From the NCBI RefSeq assembly GCF_036231355.1, contig NZ_CP109496.1, positions 7,068,001 to 7,132,000 on the forward strand: a DNA stretch of 64,000 nt, given 5' to 3'. Position numbers and translations under genes: made by a program. Positions within the stretch are counted from its first letter, which is position 1, and each line of letters starts with the position of its first letter. This document shows, in pieces, positions 1 through 9,029 of the stretch. The notes beneath the pieces were generated by a model. It searched no databases and had not been told where the DNA came from. It was given only the letters and a program-made list of their open reading frames with translations. This DNA is from Streptomyces sp. NBC_01431 (lineage in GTDB: Bacteria > Actinomycetota > Actinomycetes > Streptomycetales > Streptomycetaceae).

Positions 1-714
1 ACCGACCGGATCCGTACCGCGCTTTCCGGCCGCGACGGTCTGCCCTCCGTGCGCTACGACTCGCTGGAAGGTGAAGTACCCGACGCCCTGTACGCGTTGG
101 GGGCCGAGGCCCGGATGCTGGTGATGGGCTCGCGCGGCCGCGGCGGCTTCGCCAGCCTGCTGCTCGGCTCCAACAGCCTGGCCATGGCCACTCGGGCGCC
201 GTGTCCCGTCGTGGTCGTTCCGCCACTGGCCCGCACCGGTGAGGGTGTGCGGACGGCGGGCCGGGTGGTCCTCGGGCTCAATCTGGACGACACCGTGGAC
301 GACGTGATCGAGTTCGCCTTCGACCAGGCCGCGGCCCGGGGCGTACCGCTCCAGGTGATCTGCGCCTACCCGGCGCCGCCCCCGGCCGGCCTGCTGGTCG
401 CGGGAGAGTTCCCGCCGAGCGCCATGAATCCCGACGAGTACGGCTCCGTCGAGCAGGACGCGAGAAGTGAGCAGGCCGAGCGGCTGCGCCCCTTCCAGGA
501 GCGCTTCGCGCGGGTCGAGGTGGACGCGGTGGCGGTGGCCGCCGATGCCGCGGGGCATCTTGTGGACGCCTCGGCCTCGGCCGCGCTCATCGTGGTCGGC
601 CGGCACCGGCGGCGGCTGAAGCCCAGCTCGCTGCTGATGGGCTCGGTGGCCCACGCGGTACTGCACCACGCCCAGTGCCCGGTGGCTGTCGTACCCGTCC
701 GCGCGGCCGACTGA
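1..714 (+). CDS. Universal stress protein, tandem UspA domains (5' end outside window)
   Basis: The frame is open from base 1 to the stop at 714, so the gene starts upstream; the GTG at 49 is internal and is not taken as the start. The visible 237 residues hold the end of one UspA domain and a complete second one. Each has the Usp nucleotide-binding signature, G-x2-G-x9-G-S: GSRGRGG followed by LLGS near residue 43, and GRHRRR followed by LLMGS near residue 200. Both end in a hydrophobic CPVVVV- or CPVAVV-like strand. Proteins of this type are cytoplasmic, often bind ATP and help cells survive stress; the specific role here is unknown. The next gene follows after 134 bp with its own ribosome site. 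Confidence 0.93.
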   Translation, partial: TDRIRTALSGRDGLPSVRYDSLEGEVPDALYALGAEARMLVMGSRGRGGFASLLLGSNSLAMATRAPCPVVVVPPLARTGEGVRTAGRVVLGLNLDDTVDDVIEFAFDQAAARGVPLQVICAYPAPPPAGLLVAGEFPPSAMNPDEYGSVEQDARSEQAERLRPFQERFARVEVDAVAVAADAAGHLVDASASAALIVVGRHRRRLKPSSLLMGSVAHAVLHHAQCPVAVVPVRAAD

Positions 715-848
715 CCGCGTCACCTGCGCAGTTCAACTGCCGCTTTCGCGGCCGGGGTTGGCCGGATCACGCCCTTGGTCCGCCGTTCGCCGCCGGCGGT
801 ACCGTCGTACGGTAACGAAGATCGACGGAGCGACACGGGGGAGCTGTC

Positions 849-2477
849 ATGCCAGCTGTACTGATCGTCGGCGGGGGACTGGCCGGTCTGACGGCCGCGC
901 TGTGCCTGGAACACCACGGCGTCGACTACGTCCTGGTGGAGCGGGGCGCCGAGCCGACGGTGCTGCCCCGCTCGCGCGGCATGCACACCCGCGCCGTGGA
1001 GATCTTCCGCCAGCTCGGCGTCGAGGACGCCGTGCAGGCCGCGAGCGCGACCGCCCTGAAGATGGGCAGGTTCGGCGGCGCGCGCACCGGCCGCAGCATC
1101 GCGGACTCCGAGGCGCTCGACCTCAGCCACGTGCTGGCGACCGGCGCCATGGTCGGCGCGGACGCAAGCCCCTCCGCCTTCTGCTTCTGCCCCCAGGTAC
1201 TCCTGGAACCGGTCCTGCGCGACCTGGCCGAACAGCGCGGCGGCGACATCCGCTTCGGCACCGAACTGACCGCCTTCACCCAGGACGCCGACCAGGTCAC
1301 GGCCACCCTGACCGACCGTTCCTCGGGCCGTACGAGCACCCTGCGCGCCGACTACCTCCTCGCGGCCGACGGCGGCGGCAGCCCCATACGCACCGCGCTC
1401 GGCATCACCAGCACCACCCGCCCCGCAACCCATCACTACCTCAACCTCTACTTCCGCGCCGACCTCAGCGACCTGGTGCGCGACCGCACGTTCAGCCAGT
1501 GCGAGATCACCGGTCCTGAGGTGTCCGGGCTCTTCCTGGCCAAGAACAACACCGACGAGTGGTCCTTCCACCTCGCCTACGACCCGGAGCGCGAGAGCCC
1601 CCGCGACTACCCCGACGAGCGGTGCCGCACCCTGCTCCGCACCGCCATCGGCGCGAACGACCCCGCCCTGGACGTCGACCTGCTCGCCCGCGGTGTCTGG
1701 GACACCGCCACCGCGGTCGCCGACTCCTACCGCCGCGGCCGGGTCTTCCTCGCCGGGGACGCCGCTCACCGTCATGCCCCCTGGGGCGGCTTCGGTGCCA
1801 ACACCGGCATCGCCGATGTCCACAACCTGGCGTGGAAGCTCGCCGCCGTGCTGCGCTCACAGGCGCCCGACGCCCTCCTGGACACCTACGAGCCCGAACG
1901 CCGGCCGTGCGGTCTGCGCGTCGCCGAACAGGCCTGGCTGCGCACCGACTTCCGCGCGCGGTACGCCATCCGTACGCCGCACAACGCCGAGGCGGTGGAC
2001 CGCCAGCGGGGCACCGGCGAGATCATGACGCGCTACCGGTACGAGTCCACCGCCATCCACGGCACCCCGGCCGGGGACGCGGTGGACCTGCTGGCCGGCC
2101 AGACCGGCACCCGCGCCCCGCACGTATGGCTCGAACGCGGCGGCCGCCGCGTTTCCACCCTGGACCTTTTCGGGAGCGGCTTCACCCTGCTCACGGGCGG
2201 GGACGGCGTCGCGGGCGCCGCCTGGGCCGACGCGGCCAAGGCGCTTCCGGTGACGGTGCATCACATCGTGGGCGGGGCGGCCGAACCGGGGCGCGCCGAG
2301 GAGGCCCTGCGGGACCCGGAAGGCAGCTGGCCCGCCCAGGTGGAACTGTCGCCGCGGGGCGCGCTGCTCGTCCGCCCGGACGGCTTCGTGGCCGCCCGGT
2401 CCGATGCGGGACTCACCCCCGACACCCTGCACGACATCTGGCGGTCCGTCACCGGCCATGGGAACAGCGTCGGTTGA
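849..2477 (+). CDS. FAD-dependent aromatic monooxygenase (PheA/TfdB type)
   Basis: This 542-residue flavoprotein hydroxylase begins with the FAD dinucleotide fold (GGGLAGL, about residues 8-14). It has a DGG motif near 171 and the second FAD-binding motif, GDAAHRHAP, near residue 303. The C-terminal 150 residues match the thioredoxin-like extension of phenol hydroxylase-type enzymes. Family members use NAD(P)H and O2 to hydroxylate aromatic rings, often polyketides or phenols; the substrate cannot be read here. The ATG at 849 is chosen because GGGGGAG lies 5 bases upstream (837-843). It is not embedded in a biosynthetic cluster: the flanking genes are a stress protein and an SRPBCC protein. 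Confidence 0.93.
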   Translation: MPAVLIVGGGLAGLTAALCLEHHGVDYVLVERGAEPTVLPRSRGMHTRAVEIFRQLGVEDAVQAASATALKMGRFGGARTGRSIADSEALDLSHVLATGAMVGADASPSAFCFCPQVLLEPVLRDLAEQRGGDIRFGTELTAFTQDADQVTATLTDRSSGRTSTLRADYLLAADGGGSPIRTALGITSTTRPATHHYLNLYFRADLSDLVRDRTFSQCEITGPEVSGLFLAKNNTDEWSFHLAYDPERESPRDYPDERCRTLLRTAIGANDPALDVDLLARGVWDTATAVADSYRRGRVFLAGDAAHRHAPWGGFGANTGIADVHNLAWKLAAVLRSQAPDALLDTYEPERRPCGLRVAEQAWLRTDFRARYAIRTPHNAEAVDRQRGTGEIMTRYRYESTAIHGTPAGDAVDLLAGQTGTRAPHVWLERGGRRVSTLDLFGSGFTLLTGGDGVAGAAWADAAKALPVTVHHIVGGAAEPGRAEEALRDPEGSWPAQVELSPRGALLVRPDGFVAARSDAGLTPDTLHDIWRSVTGHGNSVG

Positions 2478-2575
2478 AGAAGAGGGGCCGGCTTCGCCGG
2501 GGGTGATGTCAGGGCGGTCCGGTACCCGCTTGAAGGGCTGTCCCGCGGTCCCGGCACGCCCGCTCGAAGGGCGCG

Positions 2576-3067
2576 TCAGGCGGCCGCCGTCGCCGCCAGC
2601 CTCCGGTCGAGCTTGCGCATCGCGCGCTTGAAGGACTGCCCGACGCCCGGCCGTGCGGCCCGCATCACCCGGCGGAACACCGTCGGCCCCTCGCTCGCCA
2701 TCGTCCAGCGCACCAGCGTCCCGGAGCCCGAAGGAACCAGTCGCCACTCCTCCAACAGGGCACCCGGACCGGGGGCGTTGGTCTCGTCCACCCGGTAGGC
2801 GTACCGCTCGCCGGGGTCGGCCGCCAGGATCGTCTCCCGGAAGAACACCCCGCCGCGCAGTCTGACCTCCCGCCCGGCCCCGCCGTCCCCGCCGTTCAGG
2901 GGTCGGGCCGCGGTCACGGCGGAGAACCAGGCGGGCATGGCGGACACGTCCTCGGCGAGCGCGCGGTATACGGCGCCGGGCCCGGCCGACACCCGGGCGG
3001 TGAACACCAGGCGCACCGGCGCCGACCCGGCGAAGTCGAGTTCCACGGACCTGAGTCGGCGAGCCAT
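2576..3067 (-). CDS. SRPBCC (START/polyketide cyclase-like) family protein
   Basis: This 163-residue protein has the pattern of the Bet v1/START-like fold: an early strand ending in RLVFTARV, a helix with VYRALAED, the W-F motif, and a C-terminal amphipathic helix ending in Lys/Arg and Ala. Such proteins bind hydrophobic ligands in a cavity; no ligand can be inferred. The frame is open to 3154, but the ATG at 3067 is preceded by AGGAGGT at a good distance, so the shorter form is preferred. It faces the FAD monooxygenase (98 bp between stops) and lies downstream of a same-strand DeoR regulator with a 100 bp gap. Confidence 0.85.
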   Translation of the reverse strand: MARRLRSVELDFAGSAPVRLVFTARVSAGPGAVYRALAEDVSAMPAWFSAVTAARPLNGGDGGAGREVRLRGGVFFRETILAADPGERYAYRVDETNAPGPGALLEEWRLVPSGSGTLVRWTMASEGPTVFRRVMRAARPGVGQSFKRAMRKLDRRLAATAAA

Positions 3068-3167
3068 GACGCATACCTCCTGGCGGTCGGCGCGAGAGCC
3101 CGCCATCAGGCCGCGGCCCTCGGTACGCAGCCGGGTGACTGCGGGCCACACCATAACTGGCGCACCG

Positions 3168-4016
3168 TCAGATGTCTGCGGCGTCCGCGGTGTCGGTGAC
3201 CTCGCCAGCCACCACGAGGTCCTGGAGGTGCTCGGTCATCTCCTCGCGCGCCCGGTCCGAAAGCCCCGCGTCCGTCACCAGCGAGTCGACCTGGTCCAGC
3301 GAGGCGAACGAACTCAGCCCCACCGTCCCCCACTTGGTGTGGTCCGCGATCACCACGACCCGCCGCGCCGAGTGTACGAACCGGCGATTGGTCTCCGCCT
3401 CCGCCAGGTTGGGCGTGGAAAGACCCGCCTCCACCGAGATGCCGTGCACCCCGATGAACAGCACGTCGAAGTGGAGCGAGCGGATCGCCGCGTCGGCGAC
3501 CGGCCCCACCAGAGTGTCGGAGAGCGTCCGCACCCCGCCCGTCAGGACCACCGTCGCCGCCCCCGGACGCGGCCCGGCCCCGGCGGGCGGGCGCTGGGCG
3601 GCATGGAACACATCGGCGACCTGCACCGAGTTGGTCACCACCGTCAGGTCCGGAACGTCCACCAGCTGCTGGGCGAGCGCGTACGCCGTGGTGCCGCCCG
3701 CCAGCGCGATGGCGCTGCCCGGCACCGCCATCCTGGCTGCCTCGCGTGCGATGTCCTGCTTCGCGCTCAGCTCCAGTGCCGACTTCGCCTCGAAACCCGG
3801 CTCGTGCGCCGTGGCCTCGGCGACCGGCACCGCGCCGCCGTGCACCTTCTCGATGACGCCCTGGCGCGCCAGCGCGTCCAGGTCGCGGCGGACCGTCATG
3901 TCCGACACGTTCAGCTTCCGGGTGAGCTCATTGACCCGCACTCCGCCGCGCCGTCTGACCTCGTCGAGGATCAGCGCACGACGCTGCTCCGCGAGCAGAT
4001 TCTGGTTGTCGCTCAC
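3168..4016 (-). CDS. DeoR/GlpR family transcriptional regulator
   Basis: The 282-residue protein has an N-terminal DeoR winged helix (RRALILDEVRRRGGVRVNEL, then a recognition helix with SDMTVRRDL) and a C-terminal DeoR sensor domain of the ribose-5-phosphate-isomerase-like fold, with GGTTAY and IADHTKWG motifs. Family members bind phosphorylated sugars and repress sugar or polyol catabolism. The start is the GTG at 4016, with GGAAGGA upstream; the ATG at 4091 would add a non-conserved leader. No sugar operon sits beside it, so its target is probably elsewhere. It is divergent from the membrane hydrolase at 4211. Confidence 0.92.
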   Translation of the reverse strand: MSDNQNLLAEQRRALILDEVRRRGGVRVNELTRKLNVSDMTVRRDLDALARQGVIEKVHGGAVPVAEATAHEPGFEAKSALELSAKQDIAREAARMAVPGSAIALAGGTTAYALAQQLVDVPDLTVVTNSVQVADVFHAAQRPPAGAGPRPGAATVVLTGGVRTLSDTLVGPVADAAIRSLHFDVLFIGVHGISVEAGLSTPNLAEAETNRRFVHSARRVVVIADHTKWGTVGLSSFASLDQVDSLVTDAGLSDRAREEMTEHLQDLVVAGEVTDTADAADI

Positions 4017-4210
4017 TGCCGGGCCGGTCCTTCCCTGTTGTCGAACACATTCACCGGGCACGCACACCTGCACCCCCTGATGCGCGGGCACCCCATCCTG
4101 TCACGGGGAGATTCGGTGAGGGCACTGCGCTCCGGCGTCCCGATCGGAGATCCTGAGGATCCGAGCCACCCGCGCCGCCGATCCTGCCACCACGAGAGCG
4201 AGCCGCAGAA

Positions 4211-6547
4211 GTGTCCCGTGCCACACCCGCGGTCCAGGCCGGTGCCGCCCCCGTCGAGGGCGCCGCCCCCGCCCTCGAACTACTGGTCCACGGCGTCGGC
4301 GGCACCACACCGCAAGCGATGCTGGACGACCCGCGCACCGTACGCGTCACCGGAGACGACACGGCCGCCATCTACCGGCGCGCCGAGGACGTCGACGCCG
4401 AGGCGCACCCCGAACGCCACCGCGGCCGCCCGTTGCCCGAGGCGTACGTCTGGTGCAATCTCACCTCCGGCAACAGCGCCCGCGCCCTGTGGCTGCTCCT
4501 GCTGCCGTTCATGGTGGTCAACCTCGCGCACTGGATGCGGCCCCCCGCCACGCGTCCGCTCTGGGCGATCCGGCTGTACGGGGCGCTGGTGCGGCTCGTC
4601 GCGCTCAGCCTCACCGTGCTGCTCGTGGCCGCCGCCTGCGAAGTGGCCCTCGATCTGACGGCCTGGCAGTGTGGCGGCTCGGCCGGCTGCTCGGGCTCGC
4701 GGGACTGGCTCGGCTTCGCCTCGGTCGCCCACCACGGCTGGTGGTCCCAGCCCGGCCGCCGCCTCGCGCTGGCGGCACTCGCCCCGGCGGGCCTGACCGC
4801 ACTGCTCTGGTACCTCTCCAACCGCACCTGGAGCGCCTACGAATCCCAGCAGCCGCTGAACGCCGACCCCGCCGACGGACCAGGCGTCGCCGAGGGGCCC
4901 GCCTTCGGACGGCCCGGATTCTGGTACGGCAGGCGCCTGGTGGCCCGGCTGCGCGCCGCGCACACGGCCGCGGGGTTCCTGACCGCGGCCACGGGGGTGA
5001 CGGCCGCCGCCGCCCGCTACGACCGCGCCGCCACCAGCGCCCTCTTCGAGACGCTCGGGCTCCTCCTGGAGTCAACTCTCGCCATCTCGGGGGTAGTTGT
5101 CGTGTGGGTGGTGTGCCGGCGCGGACGTACCGAATCCCATCTGGACCAGCAGCTCGACCGCGCCGTCACCACTTGGCTCCCCGCCTCCTCACTCGCCCTG
5201 CTTGCCCTCGCCATGCTGTACGCGGGCTGGGACCGCGCCGACTGGGTGTCCAGCGGAACACTGCCCGGCGACCGCGCCTTCGGCTTCCTCACCTTCGCCC
5301 AAGGGGTACTGGTGGTCGCGCTCGCCGCCGTGGCCCGGTACCTGCGGCGCGCGGCGCCAGGGGAGCGGACCGCTCTGTGCGGCCTCGGCGGGCCCGCCGT
5401 CGCCATGCTGGCCTGCGCCCTCGGTGGAGTGATGACTGGCGGTGTCGCCCAGCGGGTCGGGGACTGGCTGGACCGAGGCGCCACCCCAGGCATGAACCGC
5501 ACGGTCTTCGAAGGGCCGCCCCCGCTGCTGAGTTGGCAGGCCTCGGTCATCCCCGTCCTGCTGGTCCTGCTCGTCCCCGTCGTGCTGTTCTTCGCCGTAC
5601 GCACCTGGCGCACCTCCCGCGCCGACGCGCCCCGCGTCATGGCCGACTACCCGACCGAGCGGGCCGACACCGCCCGCACCCGGCAGATCGCCGCCGCCCG
5701 TGCGATGGCCGGGCTCACCGACCGCACGCCACTCTTCGTCGGCATCGTCTCCGGTGCCTCGTTGCTGCTCGGCGCGGCCGCGCTCGCCGGTGCCTGGTGG
5801 ACCAGCGAGGTGCCGGGCCGGGCGGCCGCCGGCGGCCCCTCGCCGATCGCCTACGCCGCCGACACCGCCCAGTCGCTCGGCTCCTGGTGCACCGGCTTCG
5901 GCTTCATACTCTTCGTCACCTGGGGTCGGCGCGCCTACAAGGACGCCGCGGCCCGCCGCACCATCGGCATCCTGTGGGACGTCGGCACCTTCTGGCCGCG
6001 CGCCGCCCACCCCTTCGCGCCACCCTGCTACGCCGAGCGGGCCGTGCCCGACCTCGCGTGGCGGATGAACACCTGGACCGAGCGGACCGGCGGGCGCCTG
6101 GTGATCTCCGGCCACTCGCAGGGCAGCGTGCTCGCCGCGGCCGCCGTCTGGCAACTGCCCGCCCGTACCCGGCGCCGGGTCGCCCTGCTCACCTACGGCT
6201 GCCCGGTCGAGCGGCTCTACGGACGCTGGTTCCCCACCTACTTCGGCCCCGCACCGCTCCACGACCTCCACCAGGAGGTGCACTGCTGGCGGAACCTGTG
6301 GCGCGCCACCGACCCCATTGGCGGCCCGGTCCTCGCGGGTGACGACGTCGACCGGGGCCCGCTGCTCGACCCGCTCGCCTACGGGCGGACCGCCGAACAT
6401 CCGCTGCCCGCGCCGATCCTGGGCCACTCCGACTACCAGGCCGACCCGGACTTCGCCCGCGAAAGGGCTCTGCTGCTCGCCGAGTTGGCGAGCGGCGTGC
6501 CGAACCAGCGTGTGGATCAGGGGAGTTCGGGCAGGTCGTCCGGGTAG
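4211..6547 (+). CDS. Large polytopic membrane protein with an alpha/beta-hydrolase motif
   Basis: The 778-residue protein starts with a lipase-like LVHGVGG strand-turn (oxyanion region, about residue 26) and ends with a serine nucleophile elbow, SGHSQGS (about residue 635). Roughly eight hydrophobic segments lie between, near residues 95-110, 130-145, 190-200, 285-300, 320-340, 365-380, 450-465 and 515-530. The hydrolase fold therefore appears split by a membrane domain. Its substrate is unknown; lipid or ester hydrolysis at the membrane is an inference. The start GTG has no clear ribosome site, so the true start may differ slightly. Its last 31 bases overlap the end of the convergent gene at 6517. 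Confidence 0.8.
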   Translation: MSRATPAVQAGAAPVEGAAPALELLVHGVGGTTPQAMLDDPRTVRVTGDDTAAIYRRAEDVDAEAHPERHRGRPLPEAYVWCNLTSGNSARALWLLLLPFMVVNLAHWMRPPATRPLWAIRLYGALVRLVALSLTVLLVAAACEVALDLTAWQCGGSAGCSGSRDWLGFASVAHHGWWSQPGRRLALAALAPAGLTALLWYLSNRTWSAYESQQPLNADPADGPGVAEGPAFGRPGFWYGRRLVARLRAAHTAAGFLTAATGVTAAAARYDRAATSALFETLGLLLESTLAISGVVVVWVVCRRGRTESHLDQQLDRAVTTWLPASSLALLALAMLYAGWDRADWVSSGTLPGDRAFGFLTFAQGVLVVALAAVARYLRRAAPGERTALCGLGGPAVAMLACALGGVMTGGVAQRVGDWLDRGATPGMNRTVFEGPPPLLSWQASVIPVLLVLLVPVVLFFAVRTWRTSRADAPRVMADYPTERADTARTRQIAAARAMAGLTDRTPLFVGIVSGASLLLGAAALAGAWWTSEVPGRAAAGGPSPIAYAADTAQSLGSWCTGFGFILFVTWGRRAYKDAAARRTIGILWDVGTFWPRAAHPFAPPCYAERAVPDLAWRMNTWTERTGGRLVISGHSQGSVLAAAAVWQLPARTRRRVALLTYGCPVERLYGRWFPTYFGPAPLHDLHQEVHCWRNLWRATDPIGGPVLAGDDVDRGPLLDPLAYGRTAEHPLPAPILGHSDYQADPDFARERALLLAELASGVPNQRVDQGSSGRSSG

Positions 6548-8916
6548 AGCAGCGTCAGATCGTCGGTGCTGGTCTCGGTCAGCTGAGCCACCCGGCCCGC
6601 ATGCCGCTCCACCATCGACTCGAACGTCTGGCGCGCGGTCCGCCCGTTGCCGAACGCCGCACCCCTGGGCAGCACCGTGAAGTACTTCAGGAGCGACTCC
6701 GCGGTGCCCGAGCCGAGCCGGTACTCGTGCTCATCGGCCTGCTGCTCGACGATGCGGAGCAATTCCTCGGGGGAGTAGTCCGAGAACCTGATGGTTCGTG
6801 AGAAACGGGATGCGACACCGGGGTTGACCCGGAGGAAGCGCTCCATCTCCGCCGTGTATCCGGCGACGATGACCACCACCGCCTCGCGGTGGTCCTCCAT
6901 CAGCTTCACCAGCGTGTCGATGGCCTCCCGCCCGAAGTCACGGCCCGAGTCCTCGGGGGACAGGGCGTACGCCTCGTCGATGAACAGCACCCCGCCGCGC
7001 GCCCGGTCGAAGGCCTCCTGGGTGCGGATCGCGGTCGACCCGATGTGCTCGCCGACCAGGTCGACGCGGGACACCTCGACCAGGTGGCCGCGCTCCAGGA
7101 CGCCGAGGGAGGCCAGGATCTCCCCGTACAGGCGGGCCACCGTGGTCTTCCCGGTGCCGGGGGAGCCGGTGAAGACCAGATGGCGGCGGACCGACGCCGC
7201 CTTGAGGCCCGCCTGCTGCCGTTTGCGGCCGACCTCGATCATGTCGGTGAGCGCCCGCACCTCCCGCTTGACGCTCTCCAGGCCCACCAGCGTGTCCAGT
7301 TCACCGAGCACGGCCCCCGAACTGCGCGCGGTGCCGGCGGCGGGCTCGGCGGGCTCGGCGGTGCGCTGGTCCGGGACGGCGGACAGCAGTCCCATGGTCT
7401 GGGTCGCTGTCTGCACCGCGGGCGGCTCGGCGGCGCCGCCGGACTTCACGCCGCTCTCGTCGCTGGTGCAGTCCTCGACGACCGCGCCGTCCTCGGAGAA
7501 CTCGTAACCCCCGCGCGCGCAGCGCTCGGTGCGGCAGCGGGTCAGCGTCGTACGGCAGCCGTCGATGACATGGAAACCGAAGCCGCCGCTGCCCGTCACC
7601 CGGCAGCCGTGGAAAGTGCCCCGGCCTTCCGCGGAGACGTAGAAACCGGCCTCGGCGGGCGACGTCACCGTGCACCGCTCGATGCGCGGATCGGCTCCCT
7701 TGGTGACGATGACACCGGTCTGGGCGCCGTCGATGGTGCAGCCCGCGAGGGTGCCCCCGCTGCCGTGGTCGCGGAACCAGGCGCCGGTGGACGCCTCCTT
7801 GATCCGGCAGTCGTCGAGCTGCGCCATCGCCCCGTCGCTCACCGACACCGCGGTGTTGCGCACCTGGGTGAGATCGCTGTCCAGCACATCGGCGCGCGAG
7901 CCCCGGTCGAGTACGAAGATCGCGTCCGGTACGTCATGGACGCGGCAGCCTTCGAGGACCGCGGTCGCGCCGTCGCTGACCCACACCGCGGGGTAGTCGC
8001 CCGTACTGTCGTGGATCTCGCACTGGTTGGCGTCCACCCGGGTGCCCGGGTCCCACACCGACAGGCCGTTGCGGCCGAAGCGGCGGACCTTGGTGCGGGT
8101 CAGCGTGAGCACCGAACGCGAGCGCAGGTCGACCGCGTTCTCCGGGATGTCGTGGATGTCGCAGTCGGCGAGCGTGAGCACCGCGTCCGTGTCGAGGGTG
8201 ATGCCGTCGGCCGACGTCCGGTGCACCGTGCAGTCGGTGAGGTGGGCCGAGGCGCGCGCGGCGATCTGTACCCCGGCGCCCTTGATCTCGTACACCTCGC
8301 AGCCCAGCGCCTCAAGTCCACTGCCCTCGCCGCCGACCGAGAGCCCTGCGCCGCTGGAGTGGTGCACCCGGCAGCGCTCCAGCCGGGGGTGGGCGCCGCT
8401 GTGCACCGATACCCCCCACTGCCCGGCCGCGACGACCTCGCACTCCTCGAACACACCGCCCGCGCCGTCGAATACGCCGATGCCGACGCCGCCGGGGTTG
8501 TCCACCGTGCAGCGCCGCACGGTGGGCCGCGCGCCGCCCCGCACCTCGATGCCGACCGCGGAGCGGGTCACCACCCGCAGGTCGACGAGCTCCGGTGCCC
8601 CGTCCTCAATGAGCAGCGCGGGCGCCGCCGCGTCCTGGCCCTCCAGGTACAGGTCCCGCACGGTCGCCGAGGCGCGCACGGTCAGCGGCACCCCGTCGGC
8701 CGGCGCGATCCGGACCGAGCCGACCGCACCCTCGGGCCCGCGCAGCGTCACGGAGCGGCGCAGCACCAGGTTCTCCCGGTAGGTGCCCGGGGCGACGGTG
8801 AGGACGTCGCCGTCACCGGCGGCCTCCAGGGCCGCGGCCAAAGAGGCGTACTCACCAGTGCGGCGGCGCCACCTCGACGTGCCGGTGTGCGTCACCTGGA
8901 CCGTGCCCTGAGCCAT
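6517..8916 (-). CDS. Right-handed beta-helix protein fused to a CbxX/SpoVK-type AAA ATPase
   Basis: The 799-residue protein has two parts. Residues about 20-480 are parallel beta-helix repeats of about 23 residues (TLRG, GVGIGVFDGA, GAGLSVGG, GVIVTKGA), a fold of pectate lyases and carbohydrate-binding proteins. Residues about 530-799 are an AAA domain: Walker A GSPGTGKTT near 583, Walker B VLFIDEAY near 642, and an arginine-rich sensor region. It is close to CbxX/CfxQ, SpoVK and type VII secretion EccA ATPases. The ATG at 8916 is chosen because the extra N-terminal residues of the longer frame look non-coding. No ESX genes lie nearby, and the client of the ATPase is unknown. Confidence 0.9.
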   Translation of the reverse strand: MAQGTVQVTHTGTSRWRRRTGEYASLAAALEAAGDGDVLTVAPGTYRENLVLRRSVTLRGPEGAVGSVRIAPADGVPLTVRASATVRDLYLEGQDAAAPALLIEDGAPELVDLRVVTRSAVGIEVRGGARPTVRRCTVDNPGGVGIGVFDGAGGVFEECEVVAAGQWGVSVHSGAHPRLERCRVHHSSGAGLSVGGEGSGLEALGCEVYEIKGAGVQIAARASAHLTDCTVHRTSADGITLDTDAVLTLADCDIHDIPENAVDLRSRSVLTLTRTKVRRFGRNGLSVWDPGTRVDANQCEIHDSTGDYPAVWVSDGATAVLEGCRVHDVPDAIFVLDRGSRADVLDSDLTQVRNTAVSVSDGAMAQLDDCRIKEASTGAWFRDHGSGGTLAGCTIDGAQTGVIVTKGADPRIERCTVTSPAEAGFYVSAEGRGTFHGCRVTGSGGFGFHVIDGCRTTLTRCRTERCARGGYEFSEDGAVVEDCTSDESGVKSGGAAEPPAVQTATQTMGLLSAVPDQRTAEPAEPAAGTARSSGAVLGELDTLVGLESVKREVRALTDMIEVGRKRQQAGLKAASVRRHLVFTGSPGTGKTTVARLYGEILASLGVLERGHLVEVSRVDLVGEHIGSTAIRTQEAFDRARGGVLFIDEAYALSPEDSGRDFGREAIDTLVKLMEDHREAVVVIVAGYTAEMERFLRVNPGVASRFSRTIRFSDYSPEELLRIVEQQADEHEYRLGSGTAESLLKYFTVLPRGAAFGNGRTARQTFESMVERHAGRVAQLTETSTDDLTLLYPDDLPELP

Positions 8917-9029
8917 GGCGCTGTCGTGCCCCCACCTCGTGCGTGCGACCTCGCACACACCTCGACCGTGACCTCGCATGTGCGACTGATGGTCCACCGT
9001 AGCGCGCGCGGGGCCGGTGAGTTGACCGG

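Noticed and set aside
720..1823. 367-codon minus-strand frame opposite the FAD monooxygenase
   Set aside because: Gly/Ala/Val-rich shadow; the plus-strand gene has clear motifs and a ribosome site.
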